From: Halochromatium salexigens
GTDB taxonomy: Bacteria > Pseudomonadota > Gammaproteobacteria > Chromatiales > Chromatiaceae
Reading direction: 5' to 3'
DNA: 64,000 nucleotides
Assembly (NCBI RefSeq): GCF_016653295.1
Contig: NZ_NHSF01000045.1
Coordinates: forward strand, 7,096 to 71,095
Each line of letters starts with the position of its first letter. Position 1 is the first letter of the stretch. Made by a program: the position numbers and the translations under genes. The notes beneath the pieces were generated by a model that saw only the letters and a program-made list of their open reading frames with translations, had not been told where the DNA came from and ran no database searches. Shown one piece after another: positions 1 through 8,184 of this stretch.

Positions 1-254
1 GCAAGCCGCGCCGCGACAGCGAGAAGCAGCTCGACTGGGCGCGCAGCACGCTGGAAGAGACCGGCTTCGAGGTGAGTCTGGCGCTCATCCACGGCGACAC
101 CGAGCGGGTCATCGCCCAATACGTGCATGAGCAGTCGATCGACATGCTGCTGATGGGCGCCTACGGCCATTCACCGCTGCGCAGCCTGTTCTTGGGCAGC
201 AAGACCACCGACCTGCTGCGCTCGGCAAAGGTGCCAACGTTGTTGCTGCGCTGA
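1..254 (+). CDS. Universal stress protein (UspA fold), C-terminal part; 5' end outside window
   Basis: The frame is open from base 3 to the TGA at 252-254, so only the last 83 or so residues of a longer gene are seen. The tail contains the UspA nucleotide-binding signature G-x2-G-x9-G-S (GAYG at the start, LGS at the end), followed by the usual last strand VPTLLLR. UspA proteins are cytoplasmic stress proteins, many of which bind ATP. The same sequence recurs at 3470-3723, differing at three bases plus the stop codon (TGA here, TAG there), which points to a recent duplication. Whether this copy belongs to an intact gene cannot be seen, because its start lies upstream of the window. Confidence 0.75.
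   Translation, partial: KPRRDSEKQLDWARSTLEETGFEVSLALIHGDTERVIAQYVHEQSIDMLLMGAYGHSPLRSLFLGSKTTDLLRSAKVPTLLLR
1..254 (+). repeat. Direct repeat, copy 1 of 2 (partner 3470-3723)
   Basis: Bases 1-254 align without gaps to 3470-3723 in the same orientation, with differences at bases 2, 148 and 227 or thereabouts and in the stop codon. Similarity ends abruptly after the stop. The repeat may extend upstream of the window. Homologous recombination between the copies would remove about 3.47 kb. Confidence 0.9.
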
Positions 255-656
255 GCTGGTCAAGTCAGGTCAAGTCAATGTCCAGTCGTCCTCGAGAGGG
301 CGCTGATTATCACCACCACCGCGACGATCAGCGCCATGCCGATAATGCCAAACAGATAGAAGGCGATCGCGATTGCAAGATAGACATAGCCCACCGAGCT
401 TTTACTCCGCAAACGGAATTTCCGGCTGTTAACCAAACCAACCGATGCATGAAGGATCAGGCTCGGGACCGGGCGCGAGCATACCTGATTCTTCAACTCA
501 GTCTGCACGGGATCTGCCCACTCTGCCAGCCGAATGGTATCTTGACCTTCACCCATCGACCTGCGAGGCCAGCCCCTGGCCGCTAATGCAAACACAGCCC
601 AAACGAAACGCCTCATCGGCTGCCCAAATTGGAAAAGTCTTTGAGAGGAAAAAACC
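255..656. other. 402-base gap with one weak minus-strand frame
   Basis: No convincing gene is seen. A minus-strand frame open from 658 to 275 (127 codons) ends in a hydrophobic stretch (YLAIAIAFYLFGIIGMALIV) that would make one or two membrane segments, but its first 85 residues are arginine- and proline-rich and look non-coding, and no good start or ribosome site lies just before the hydrophobic part. It may be the remnant of a small membrane protein. A short direct repeat GGTCAAGTCA occurs twice at about 258-276, just after the stress-protein stop. Confidence 0.3.
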
Positions 657-905
657 ATGCAAGAAGATCAGACCCTGAAACGCATCACCATCAACCCCGC
701 CATCTTCGGTGGCAAACCCATTGTTCGCGGTCGTCGCTTGGCCGTTGAGCACGTACTGGGCATGCTGGCCGCCGGCGACGACATCGACACCCTGCTAGAA
801 GGCTATCCATGGCTGGAGCGCGAGGACGTGCTGGCCTGTCTCGCCTATGCCCATCGTCTGGTCGAGCACGAGCGTGTCGAGCCGCTGATGGTCGATGCCG
901 CATGA
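657..905 (+). CDS. DUF433 family protein, probable antitoxin
   Basis: This 82-residue protein has the DUF433 hallmark near its N-terminus (a short basic lead, then NPAIFGGKPIVRGRR), followed by a helix-turn-helix-like region (VEHVLGMLAAGDDIDTLLEGYPWLEREDV). The ATG at 657 is preceded by a purine-rich ribosome site (GAGAGGAA, 642-649). DUF433 proteins are small DNA-binding proteins commonly encoded just before a DUF5615 PIN-like toxin, and here the stop overlaps the next start as ATGA at 902-905, implying translational coupling. It should bind and neutralise the product of the next gene and repress the operon. That role is inferred from the family and the gene order. Confidence 0.85.
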   Translation: MQEDQTLKRITINPAIFGGKPIVRGRRLAVEHVLGMLAAGDDIDTLLEGYPWLEREDVLACLAYAHRLVEHERVEPLMVDAA

Positions 906-1282
906 AGGTGCTGCTGGACAGCTGCGTCTGGGGTGGCGCTGCGCGCGATCTCAGCGAGGCTGGCCATGACGTGCGTTGGATGGGCGAGACGGAGCCCGAT
1001 CCTGGCGATACGGCGATCATGCAGCAAGCCTTCGAGGAGAATCGGGTACTCGTCACCTTGGACAAGGACTTCGGCGAATTAGCGATCGTCTATGGCCGGC
1101 CCCACCGAGGCATCATACGATTGGTTGGCCTGCCGGGACGTCGGCAGGGCATTCACTGTGCCACGATTCTTGCCCGCTATGGTGCCGAGTTGTCCGAGGG
1201 TGCCATTCTGACGGCGACCGCCGAGCGCATCCGCATCCGTCCTGGCGATACTCAAATGGACGCAGGGGATGATCGAGCCTAG
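902..1282 (+). CDS. DUF5615 PIN-like protein, probable toxin nuclease
   Basis: This is a 126-residue protein from the ATG overlapping the DUF433 stop. It opens with MKVLLDSC and carries the acidic and GHDV motifs typical of DUF5615 (SEAGHDVRWM, then the conserved block LVTLDKDFGELA near residue 56). DUF5615 proteins belong to the PIN nuclease superfamily (Mut7-C-like), whose acidic residues bind the catalytic metal. Asp6 and the Asp residues in TLDKDF are the candidates here. With DUF433 it forms a type II toxin-antitoxin-like cassette. It is complete in length, and sits between the two copies of the 254-base repeat, a typical place for a mobile cassette. Activity as a toxin is not shown. Confidence 0.8.
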   Translation: MKVLLDSCVWGGAARDLSEAGHDVRWMGETEPDPGDTAIMQQAFEENRVLVTLDKDFGELAIVYGRPHRGIIRLVGLPGRRQGIHCATILARYGAELSEGAILTATAERIRIRPGDTQMDAGDDRA

Positions 1283-1323
1283 CGTTGCAAATAGCCGCTT
1301 ACTCCAAGAACGCTAACGCCCCG

Positions 1324-1579
1324 ATGACCGACAATCTTCAGATCCTCACCGCCACCGGCGCCGAGCTCGAGCGTCATATCCCCGCACTGGCCGAGCTACG
1401 GGTACACCTTCTGCGCCGTGCAGCGTGACGCGACTGACCCACGCCAACCGCCAGCCTATGTGCCCCTAGACCGCTTCTGGGAAAAGCGGGGCTATCAACG
1501 TCATCCCGAATTGCGCACCAGCTTCAGCTGGAGAGAGCTTGGCGAAGCCGAGGACTCTGAAAAGCCGATGCTGTTTTAG
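1324..1579 (+). pseudogene. GNAT acetyltransferase, internally deleted
   Basis: The first 26 codons (MTDNLQILTATGAELERHIP, then ALAELR) match the start of a GNAT family N-acetyltransferase. After LAELR the reading jumps frame straight into FCAVQR and then DRFWEKRGYQRHPELRTSFS, which is the C-terminal end of the same family. The central acetyl-CoA-binding part, roughly 130 residues, is gone and the original frame stops at a TGA near 1429. The end also appears broken: the frame reads MLF-TAG where the family usually continues with a tryptophan (TGG), so a nonsense change is likely. No product is expected. Confidence 0.7.
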
Positions 1580-1766
1580 CTCAAGTCTGCTCGCCCATCG
1601 TAATCCCACTAGGAAAAAGGCGCTAGCCCCCCAAGTTAGGAGCCTCAAGCTGGCCAAACAACGGCTGTCGCATCCTGTGCTAATCTTTGATTGAGTGTAT
1701 GGAATAGGCAAGGCGTGTCGCTGCCCCCACCAGCGACATCCGTAGCACGCTTGGCAGGAGGCAGCC

Positions 1767-2948
1767 ATGATCGTCGATCGTTTCGTTTTCGAGCAAGCAC
1801 CCGATTCAATCCTCCGGATCGATGCCCAGGGTCGCATCCTCGACGCAAACAGCAGCGCCTGCCTATGGCTCGGCTATCCCCGTGACGAGCTGCTTACCCG
1901 CTCGATCTGGCAGATCAATCCCAACTGGTCCAGCAAGCGCTGGAACGGCCTCTGGCAGCGGCTCAATGAGCTGTCGCTTGTCCGTGCCGTCGAAGCATTC
2001 AGCCACCGTGATGGCAGCAGGCTCGAGGTCGACCTCAGTATCCGCCTGTTTTCGCTCGGTGAGGCATCCGAAGTCGTCCTCTATGCCCGAGAGGCTGCGT
2101 CGCAAGTGGATGAAATTGACGAGCTGCGGCACTTGCGGGAGCTACTGAATGTCGCGGAATCGATCTCGCGGATCGGGCATTGGCGGCTGAATGTTGCAAC
2201 GGGGCGCCCGCAATGGTCGAGCCAGGTATTTGCGATCTTCCAACGTGATCCCGCCCTCGGCGAGCCCAGCTTTGATCAGCATGAGCACTATGTCGCAAGC
2301 GAAGACTGGCCCAGGCTGCGCGACGCAGTAACCCGCTGCAGCGAGCAAGGCACGGCCTATGCCATCACCGTCGGCATTCGACGCGAGGACGGCAGCTCAG
2401 GCACCGCCCGCGTTTACGGATCGGCATTACCAAGGCAGGATTCAAACAGCGCTGATCTGGTGGGCTTTGTCCTCGACATCAGTGAGCAGGCCGAGACCGA
2501 AAAGCACCTCATCAGAACCCAACAACGCCTGGATATCGCCCTGGATGCGAGCGGGACTGGAGTCTACTGGGCCAACATCCAGACCGGCAAAGCCGGCGCG
2601 GATGCCAGATACTTTGCCATGCTTGGGTATGCCCCCGATGAGATCGTCCCCACGATCGACTGGTGGCGGGCCCAACTGCACCCGGACGATGCCGTAGCCA
2701 CGCTAGACGCGCTTGAACGCGCGATCCGCGGCGATCAGGATGACTTTCAGGGCGAATACCGGATGCGGCATCGCAACGGCCATTGGGTCTGGATCGAAGA
2801 TCATGGCCGCATCTGCGAGCGCGATCCATCAGGGCGTGGCAGCTGTGCGTGCAATCCGACTTCGCCAACAGAACCAGGACTTGCCAAGACCCGAAAGCTA
2901 ATGTCGTTCTTGCCCAAGCGTTGGTCGATTGCGACGATTGCTGGATAA
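1767..2948 (+). pseudogene. Multi-PAS sensor protein truncated before its output domain
   Basis: The 393-codon frame begins MIVDRFVFEQAPDSILRIDA and contains three PAS domains at about residues 5-110, 125-245 and 250-360. The third shows the PAC ending HRNGHWVWIEDHGRICERDP. Normally a PAC segment then leads into a kinase, GGDEF or further PAS domain. Here the sense is lost at about 2840, with text such as SCACNPTSPTEPG suggesting a frameshift or junction, and the frame ends at 2948 just before the SulP fragment. No histidine kinase, GGDEF or EAL domain follows. It may still make a stable protein of PAS domains, but it has no visible output. An AGGAGG-like ribosome site (GGCAGGAGGCAGCC) precedes the start at about 1753-1765. 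Confidence 0.65.
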
Positions 2949-2989
2949 TTTTGGGCCCAATGGTGCCGGATTTGACAGACACCGGCTAT

Positions 2990-3723
2990 GGCCGCTCGCC
3001 CTTCGGACGCCGCATCAGAACCGCGAATGCATCGGCCAGGGCACGGTGAATGTCATCACCGACTTCTTCGGCGGCATGGCCGGCTGCGCGATGATCGGCC
3101 AGACCGTGATCAACGTGAAATCCGGCGGTCGTGGGCGGCTCTCGACCCTGGCCAGCGGTGTGTTCCTGCTGCTGATGGTGGTGTTCGCCAACGAATGGGT
3201 GGCGAAGATCCCGATGGCAGCGCTGGTGGCGGTGATGATCATGGTCTCGATCGGCACCTTCAACTGGGCCTCGTTCAAGAATCTGCGCGAGCATTCGCTG
3301 GACGCCAATATCGTCATGATCGCTACCGTGGCGGTCACCGTGTTCACCCTCACCGAGCCCAAACGGGTGCTGATCGCCTTCGACGGCGGCAGCATGACCC
3401 GCCGCGGGGTCGAAATGGTGGCGGCAAGTCCCTTGTTCCGGGGTCTATCGGTGCATGTGCTGATGAGCGGTAAGCCGCGCCGCGACAGCGAGAAGCAGCT
3501 CGACTGGGCGCGCAGCACGCTGGAAGAGACCGGCTTCGAGGTGAGTCTGGCGCTCATCCACGGCGACACCGAGCGGGTCATCGCCCAATACGTGCATGAG
3601 CAGTCGATCGACATGCTGCTGATGGGGGCCTACGGCCATTCACCGCTGCGCAGCCTGTTCTTGGGCAGCAAGACCACCGACCTGCTGCGCTCGGCGAAGG
3701 TGCCAACGTTGTTGCTGCGCTAG
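2990..3723 (+). pseudogene. SulP anion transporter fragment fused to a universal stress protein half
   Basis: From about 2990 the frame encodes the central part of a SulP family transporter: NRECIGQG, FFGGMAGCAMIGQTVINVKS, GGRGRLSTLASGVFLLL, then AALVAVMIMVSIGTF. It lacks all N-terminal membrane segments. At about 3355 it passes within a few codons from the SulP membrane region (VAVTVFTL) into a UspA domain (KRVLIAFDGGSMTRRG) that ends with the G-x2-G-x9-G-S signature. A SulP gene followed by a UspA gene is a familiar neighbourhood, so the simplest reading is that a deletion joined two adjacent genes. The last 254 bases equal the window start. The possible ATG at 2929 lies in unrelated upstream sequence, so a functional product is unlikely. 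Confidence 0.7.
3470..3723 (+). repeat. Direct repeat, copy 2 of 2 (partner 1-254)
   Basis: Gap-free match to bases 1-254, at a constant offset of 3469 bases. The copies have different stop codons at the same position (TAG here), and the sequences diverge immediately after. Confidence 0.9.
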
Positions 3724-3741
3724 GTTGGTGCGGCGCAGGGC

Positions 3742-4809
3742 TCAATACCAAACCTGATTGCGACCGTTCCTTTTCGCCTTGTACAAGGCGGCATCGCTGC
3801 GCCCGATCATCGATTCACGATCATCCCCGGCGTGGTAACTGGCCACGCCAATGCTCGCGGTCTTGAATCCCACCGCGGGAAGCTCGCTGTTGGCAATCGC
3901 CATGCGCAGTTTTTCCGCCAGATGGACGGCCTGCGCAAGGTCCGTGGACGGCGCCACGACCATGAACTCCTCGCCACCCCAGCGCCCAACCACATCCACC
4001 GCCCGCGTGTTGTTCATCAGTACCTTGGCCAGGCACACCAGCACCTCATCCCCGACCTGATGACCATGTTGGTCGTTCACCAATTTGAAGTGATCCATAT
4101 CCACCATGATCACTGAAAACGGCGTTGCATAACGCCTTGATCGCATCAGGTTTTCTTCCATCACCTGATCCAGGCGGGTGCGATTAACCAGCTCGGTCAA
4201 ATGATCAGTCACCGAGAGCCTGGTCGCCTCGAAGAAGCACAAGCCGGCTTCGGCAATCGCCAGATCGTCTTCCTCGAAGCATAGTGGTAACCCCTGCACT
4301 TGTTCGCGCCGCTGGCCGAGCAGCAGCACTATCCCGCTGCGGGGAGACGCCGTCCAAAGCCAGTGCCGCAAGCCTTGGCCTCGCAGCGCCGCGCGCGCCT
4401 CGGGCGGCACCTGCTCCGTAACCATGTTGAGTGGCTGTTCCGAAAGCGGTACCGACAGGGTCACTTGAAAGGTCATATCTAGGCCAAGCGCATGCGCAAC
4501 GACCAGGGTATCGGCGCCGGGGGGATCGACGTTGGTCTGGGTGAGCACCGCGGCACAGTCGATTTGTAGGGATTCGACCAGCAGCGCCACGAGATGCTCG
4601 CCGAGGCGCTCGTCCGCCTGCCGATTGCTCAGCTCGCGACCGGCGAGCAGGGACAAGCGCTGAATAATACGCGCGATGGCCCGCTGACGATACGCATCGC
4701 GGCGCGCCGCCCGCAGCTCGTGGCGCGCTTGTAGCAGACGTGCCCCGAGTTCGTCGTACTGCTGGCGGTAGAAGTCGATCGCCTGCTGGCTTGCGTGCGG
4801 ATCATCCAT
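3742..4809 (-). CDS. GAF-like sensor diguanylate cyclase (GGEEF)
   Basis: This 355-residue soluble protein makes cyclic-di-GMP from two GTP. Residues 1-60 form a charged helical lead (ASQQAIDFYRQQYDEL), residues about 60-195 a GAF-like sensor domain, and residues about 200-355 the GGDEF domain. The active-site loop is GGEEF at about 278-282, and the product-inhibition site RxxD is present as RAVD exactly five residues before it, so it should be active and feedback-inhibited. I chose the ATG at 4809 because GGAG sits seven bases upstream (4817-4820) and because the paralogue at 8185 starts at the same alignment position. It follows the FIST gene by 42 bases on the same strand, so the FIST protein probably controls or accompanies it. 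Confidence 0.88.
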   Translation of the reverse strand: MDDPHASQQAIDFYRQQYDELGARLLQARHELRAARRDAYRQRAIARIIQRLSLLAGRELSNRQADERLGEHLVALLVESLQIDCAAVLTQTNVDPPGADTLVVAHALGLDMTFQVTLSVPLSEQPLNMVTEQVPPEARAALRGQGLRHWLWTASPRSGIVLLLGQRREQVQGLPLCFEEDDLAIAEAGLCFFEATRLSVTDHLTELVNRTRLDQVMEENLMRSRRYATPFSVIMVDMDHFKLVNDQHGHQVGDEVLVCLAKVLMNNTRAVDVVGRWGGEEFMVVAPSTDLAQAVHLAEKLRMAIANSELPAVGFKTASIGVASYHAGDDRESMIGRSDAALYKAKRNGRNQVWY

Positions 4810-4851
4810 AATACGGCTCCATAACAACAGCACTCAATCGGGGCGGGAGAC

Positions 4852-6090
4852 TCAGTCCGAGTCCGCGGCCATGGTGAAGACCGCCATGACCCCTGTCCAA
4901 TCCAGCGGCCGGGCGCAATCCCGCACCGGAGCGATCTCGACACCGGAGAAGAACCCGAGTAGCGGACAACGCTCGCCGATCAGGGTACGCACGGGCGCGG
5001 ACTCGTCCTCGTCCGTGCCGCTGAACGCCATCGAGCGACCCGCGCAGTCGATGTAGAGCCCGAACAAGGGCCTGGCCTCGCCCAGCTCGACGAGCAAGGA
5101 GTCGGTCTGTTCTCGCACCGAATCAAGCATACTCTGCGGTTCGATATCCATCAGCTGGACGCGGCTGCCAACGGCGAAATCGGCCTCGCAGAGTATCAAC
5201 GCCCCGTCCTCGGCATCTGCGGCGAACACCAAACGGTTATTATAGTTCGCGTCGGCAAAGGGGGCGAAGGGATCGCCTTGCTTTTCGCCCAGGGCCAACG
5301 CGAGCACTGGGGGCACCATGCGCGCCAGCTCGGCCTCGGAAATCGCCAAACGTTCGGCCACCACCGACAAGGCCGGCCGACCGTCGAGTTCGAGGATGCG
5401 TTCTTCCTCGACACGGGTGATGGTCATGAAATCGCTGACCGGGTAACAGCCATGGGTGATGCGAAGATGACTGCGCAGCCCCTTCGGCATCGACACCGCG
5501 ACAACGCTATGACGTCGCGCCTCGCGACCATCGAAGACGACGCTGGTTTCCATTCCCAGCTCCCCCAGGGTTCCAGCACCGATCAGTTGTGCCTCGAGCC
5601 CGTTGAGCCCTTCGCGGAAACCGTTGACCAGGTAACTGCCAATATGCAGTTGCAACGGGGAGGTTGCATGCACTGAGTCGTAGAGCAGCAAAATCGTTGA
5701 GGCCTCGGCGTCGGTCGCGCGCAGCGCGGCGCCGAGGCGTTGCCCGGTAGCCCGGGCGTCACAGCGTCCGGCCTGAGTCTCGCTCAGGATCGCGCCTGGC
5801 ACCAGCGGCTCGGCAAACAACAGCAGGCCACATTCGAACCCAGTCAGCTTTGCGCCCTGGGCGGTGATCAGGCCGGCGGCGCTGCCACCGACGATCGGGA
5901 TCTCACCAAGCACGCTGCGCAGACCGGTCAGCAACGCGGTCGGGTCAAGCCGACCACCGCCGAAGGCCAAGGCCCAGCTCGGCGTCGCGCCAAGGCGCTC
6001 GCGGGCTTGGCGCGCGGCGCTCTGGGCCGCGGTGAAGGCGTCATTATGGCGCGCCTCACCCAGGGCCGGGTTCGTGGTACTCCAAGACAT
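4852..6090 (-). CDS. FIST domain signal-sensing protein
   Basis: This 412-residue protein has FIST N (about 30-230) and FIST C (about 240-390) domains. Visible family features are the GGG and GGSAAGLI glycine motifs in the first 75 residues, the NGFREGLNG region, and the C-terminal SRVQLMDIEPQSML and LIGERCPLLGFFSGVEIAP segments. FIST domains occur alone or fused to kinases and cyclases and are thought to bind small ligands, perhaps amino acids. Their biochemical role is poorly established. No signal peptide or membrane segment is seen, so it is cytoplasmic. It is first in a two-gene unit with the diguanylate cyclase at 3742-4809, and it diverges from the HDOD-GGDEF gene across a 127-base gap that must hold both promoters. 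Confidence 0.88.
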   Translation of the reverse strand: MSWSTTNPALGEARHNDAFTAAQSAARQARERLGATPSWALAFGGGRLDPTALLTGLRSVLGEIPIVGGSAAGLITAQGAKLTGFECGLLLFAEPLVPGAILSETQAGRCDARATGQRLGAALRATDAEASTILLLYDSVHATSPLQLHIGSYLVNGFREGLNGLEAQLIGAGTLGELGMETSVVFDGREARRHSVVAVSMPKGLRSHLRITHGCYPVSDFMTITRVEEERILELDGRPALSVVAERLAISEAELARMVPPVLALALGEKQGDPFAPFADANYNNRLVFAADAEDGALILCEADFAVGSRVQLMDIEPQSMLDSVREQTDSLLVELGEARPLFGLYIDCAGRSMAFSGTDEDESAPVRTLIGERCPLLGFFSGVEIAPVRDCARPLDWTGVMAVFTMAADSD

Positions 6091-6217
6091 CCAGCACCCC
6101 TACCAATGATCAATGACCTAGTTTAAAGGTTTGTTACGTTGGTTTGCCAGTTCCCATGCTGGCGCATCTCGCTTTTATCATGCCGCAGCCACGGGGTACT
6201 ATGCAGGTGGGCAACGC

Positions 6218-8158
6218 ATGATGCTGGTAGTCAGTGGAGATCCCCCCTTGAGCACAGCGAGAACACTGCTCGACAACGCAGCCGAGAAACTACCCAGTCC
6301 TAACGGAGTCGCGCTCGCCATTATGGAACTCTGGGAGGATGAGCATGCAACCGTCAATCAGCTTGCGCATCTCGCCCAGACCGACCCTGCGCTTTGCGGC
6401 CGTCTCCTCAAGCTCGCGAACTCCGCCAGCACCGGCCTCAGACCCGTCACCTCCATCCCCGAGGCCATCGTCAGAATCGGCTTGAAGACCGTTGGGGAGT
6501 TGGCCGTCGCCTTTTCGCTGATCGATGTCAACAATTACGATGAGCGCTGCCAATCTTTCGACTATCTCGGGTTTTGGTCGCAATGTCTGCTGATGGCCTT
6601 GATTTGCAGGGAACTCGGACGCGTCACCTACCTCGCCCCACCCGAGGAGCTTTTTACATGCGCGCTGATGGCGCGCATCGGGCTACTGGCGTTCGCCACG
6701 ATCTATCCGCAGGCGTTTTCCGATCTACTCGACGCCAAGCCTTCCGATCTCGCTGCCGCGGAACGCCAGCGGTTTGGCTTCGACCACAATGAATTATCCG
6801 CGGAGATGCTAGAGGATTTCGGTCTTCCCGAAGCCTTGGTGGAGCCGGCCAAATTCCATGAGAACTCAGGCAAGGCGGACTTCGCCGAGCATTCGCGCGG
6901 CGCGAAGCTAGCGACGCTTTTCCACCTCGGCCATCAGCTCGCGGAATCCTGTCTAGAAACGAGTATCAGCGAGGCGAGCCAGGCGAATCGAACCAAGACC
7001 TTAGCCAGACGACTCGGCCTGCCCGTCGAGCAAATCTCGCCGCTGCTGAGGCAGAGTCTCAAGCAATGGCAGGAATGGTCGAAGGTTTTGGAACTCCCCG
7101 AGGCTCCACTGCCACCGGCTGGTACCCCGGGCGCAGCGGATGACCCCGACGCGGCCACTCCCGATTCCAAGAGCAAAAAACTGCAGGCGCTGTTGATCCA
7201 TGCTGTGGGCAGCGACCATGCGCTCCAACAGCTCCTGGAGACGAGATCCATCCATGTACACGCTTGTCATGAGCAGAACGAATTCCTGAGGCTTGCACTT
7301 CAAATCCAGCCCCAACTCATCATGATCGGAGAGGACGCGGCGGTCGAAAAAGACCGGCTCTGCCGACTGATCCGCTCGACTGAATGGGGCAAAAAGGTCT
7401 ACATCATGTCGATACTCGACTGCTGCGATAGCGAGCAGACCACACAAGCCCTGTCCTCTGGAGCCGATATCTGCGTTCGCCAGGACATCGGCACGCAAGA
7501 ACTCGAGGCCCATCTGCTTGTTGTGCAGCGATTCTTCGATCTGCAAGCGAAATGGGAGCATGATCGCGCCGAGCTACGCCGGATCGCCAATGAACTGGCG
7601 CTGAGTCACAGACGCATGGAGGTCCTGTCCCTGACGGATCAGCTCACCAGCTTGCCCAACCGCCGATCGGCCATCGAGGCCCTCGGCCAGGCCTGGAGCA
7701 TGAGCGAGCGCACCGATCAGCCAATGTCGGTCATCATGATCGATATCGACCATTTCAAACACATTAACGATCACTTCGGGCATGCGGCGGGCGATCAGGT
7801 GCTGACCGATGTCGCCAAGGCCTTAAAGGCCGATATTCGCCAAGGTGAAGGGATCTACCGCATGGGAGGCGAGGAGTTTCTGTTGCTGAGTTCGTTGTCG
7901 GACATCAAGCAACTCATCGTCGTCGCCGAACGCCTGAGACGGCGCATCGCCGCTCTCCGCATCGACTATGGCGAGCATGAAATCCAGCTCTCCATCAGCC
8001 TAGGCGTCGCGCAGCGAGGGGCAGAGCATGACCATTTTGATGCCTTATTGAGCGCCGCCGATAAAGCGCTCTATGCCGCCAAGGACGGGGGCCGCAATCG
8101 TGTTTGTTTTTACCACAACGACCGCATCCACACCATCAACCCGAGCGCCCAGGGTTGA
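6218..8158 (+). CDS. HDOD - degenerate receiver - GGDEF diguanylate cyclase
   Basis: The product is 646 residues long. An HDOD domain (about 10-215) opens with PLSTARTLLDNAAEKLPSPN and has the LLKLANSAS helix. HDOD is a catalytically dead relative of HD phosphohydrolases, used as a signalling scaffold. A receiver-like domain follows (about 320-445), but where the phosphoacceptor aspartate belongs the sequence reads QLIMIGEDA, so phosphorylation is doubtful. The C-terminal GGDEF domain has an intact GGEEF at about 550-554. The usual RxxD inhibition site is RQGE, so feedback inhibition may be weak. I chose the ATG at 6218 because AGGTGGG lies seven bases before it. The longer frame back to 6131 lacks a ribosome site. 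The next gene starts 26 bases after this one ends, suggesting an operon. Confidence 0.85.
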   Translation: MMLVVSGDPPLSTARTLLDNAAEKLPSPNGVALAIMELWEDEHATVNQLAHLAQTDPALCGRLLKLANSASTGLRPVTSIPEAIVRIGLKTVGELAVAFSLIDVNNYDERCQSFDYLGFWSQCLLMALICRELGRVTYLAPPEELFTCALMARIGLLAFATIYPQAFSDLLDAKPSDLAAAERQRFGFDHNELSAEMLEDFGLPEALVEPAKFHENSGKADFAEHSRGAKLATLFHLGHQLAESCLETSISEASQANRTKTLARRLGLPVEQISPLLRQSLKQWQEWSKVLELPEAPLPPAGTPGAADDPDAATPDSKSKKLQALLIHAVGSDHALQQLLETRSIHVHACHEQNEFLRLALQIQPQLIMIGEDAAVEKDRLCRLIRSTEWGKKVYIMSILDCCDSEQTTQALSSGADICVRQDIGTQELEAHLLVVQRFFDLQAKWEHDRAELRRIANELALSHRRMEVLSLTDQLTSLPNRRSAIEALGQAWSMSERTDQPMSVIMIDIDHFKHINDHFGHAAGDQVLTDVAKALKADIRQGEGIYRMGGEEFLLLSSLSDIKQLIVVAERLRRRIAALRIDYGEHEIQLSISLGVAQRGAEHDHFDALLSAADKALYAAKDGGRNRVCFYHNDRIHTINPSAQG

Positions 8159-8184
8159 ATACAGACTTGCCGAGGAGCCGCTCC

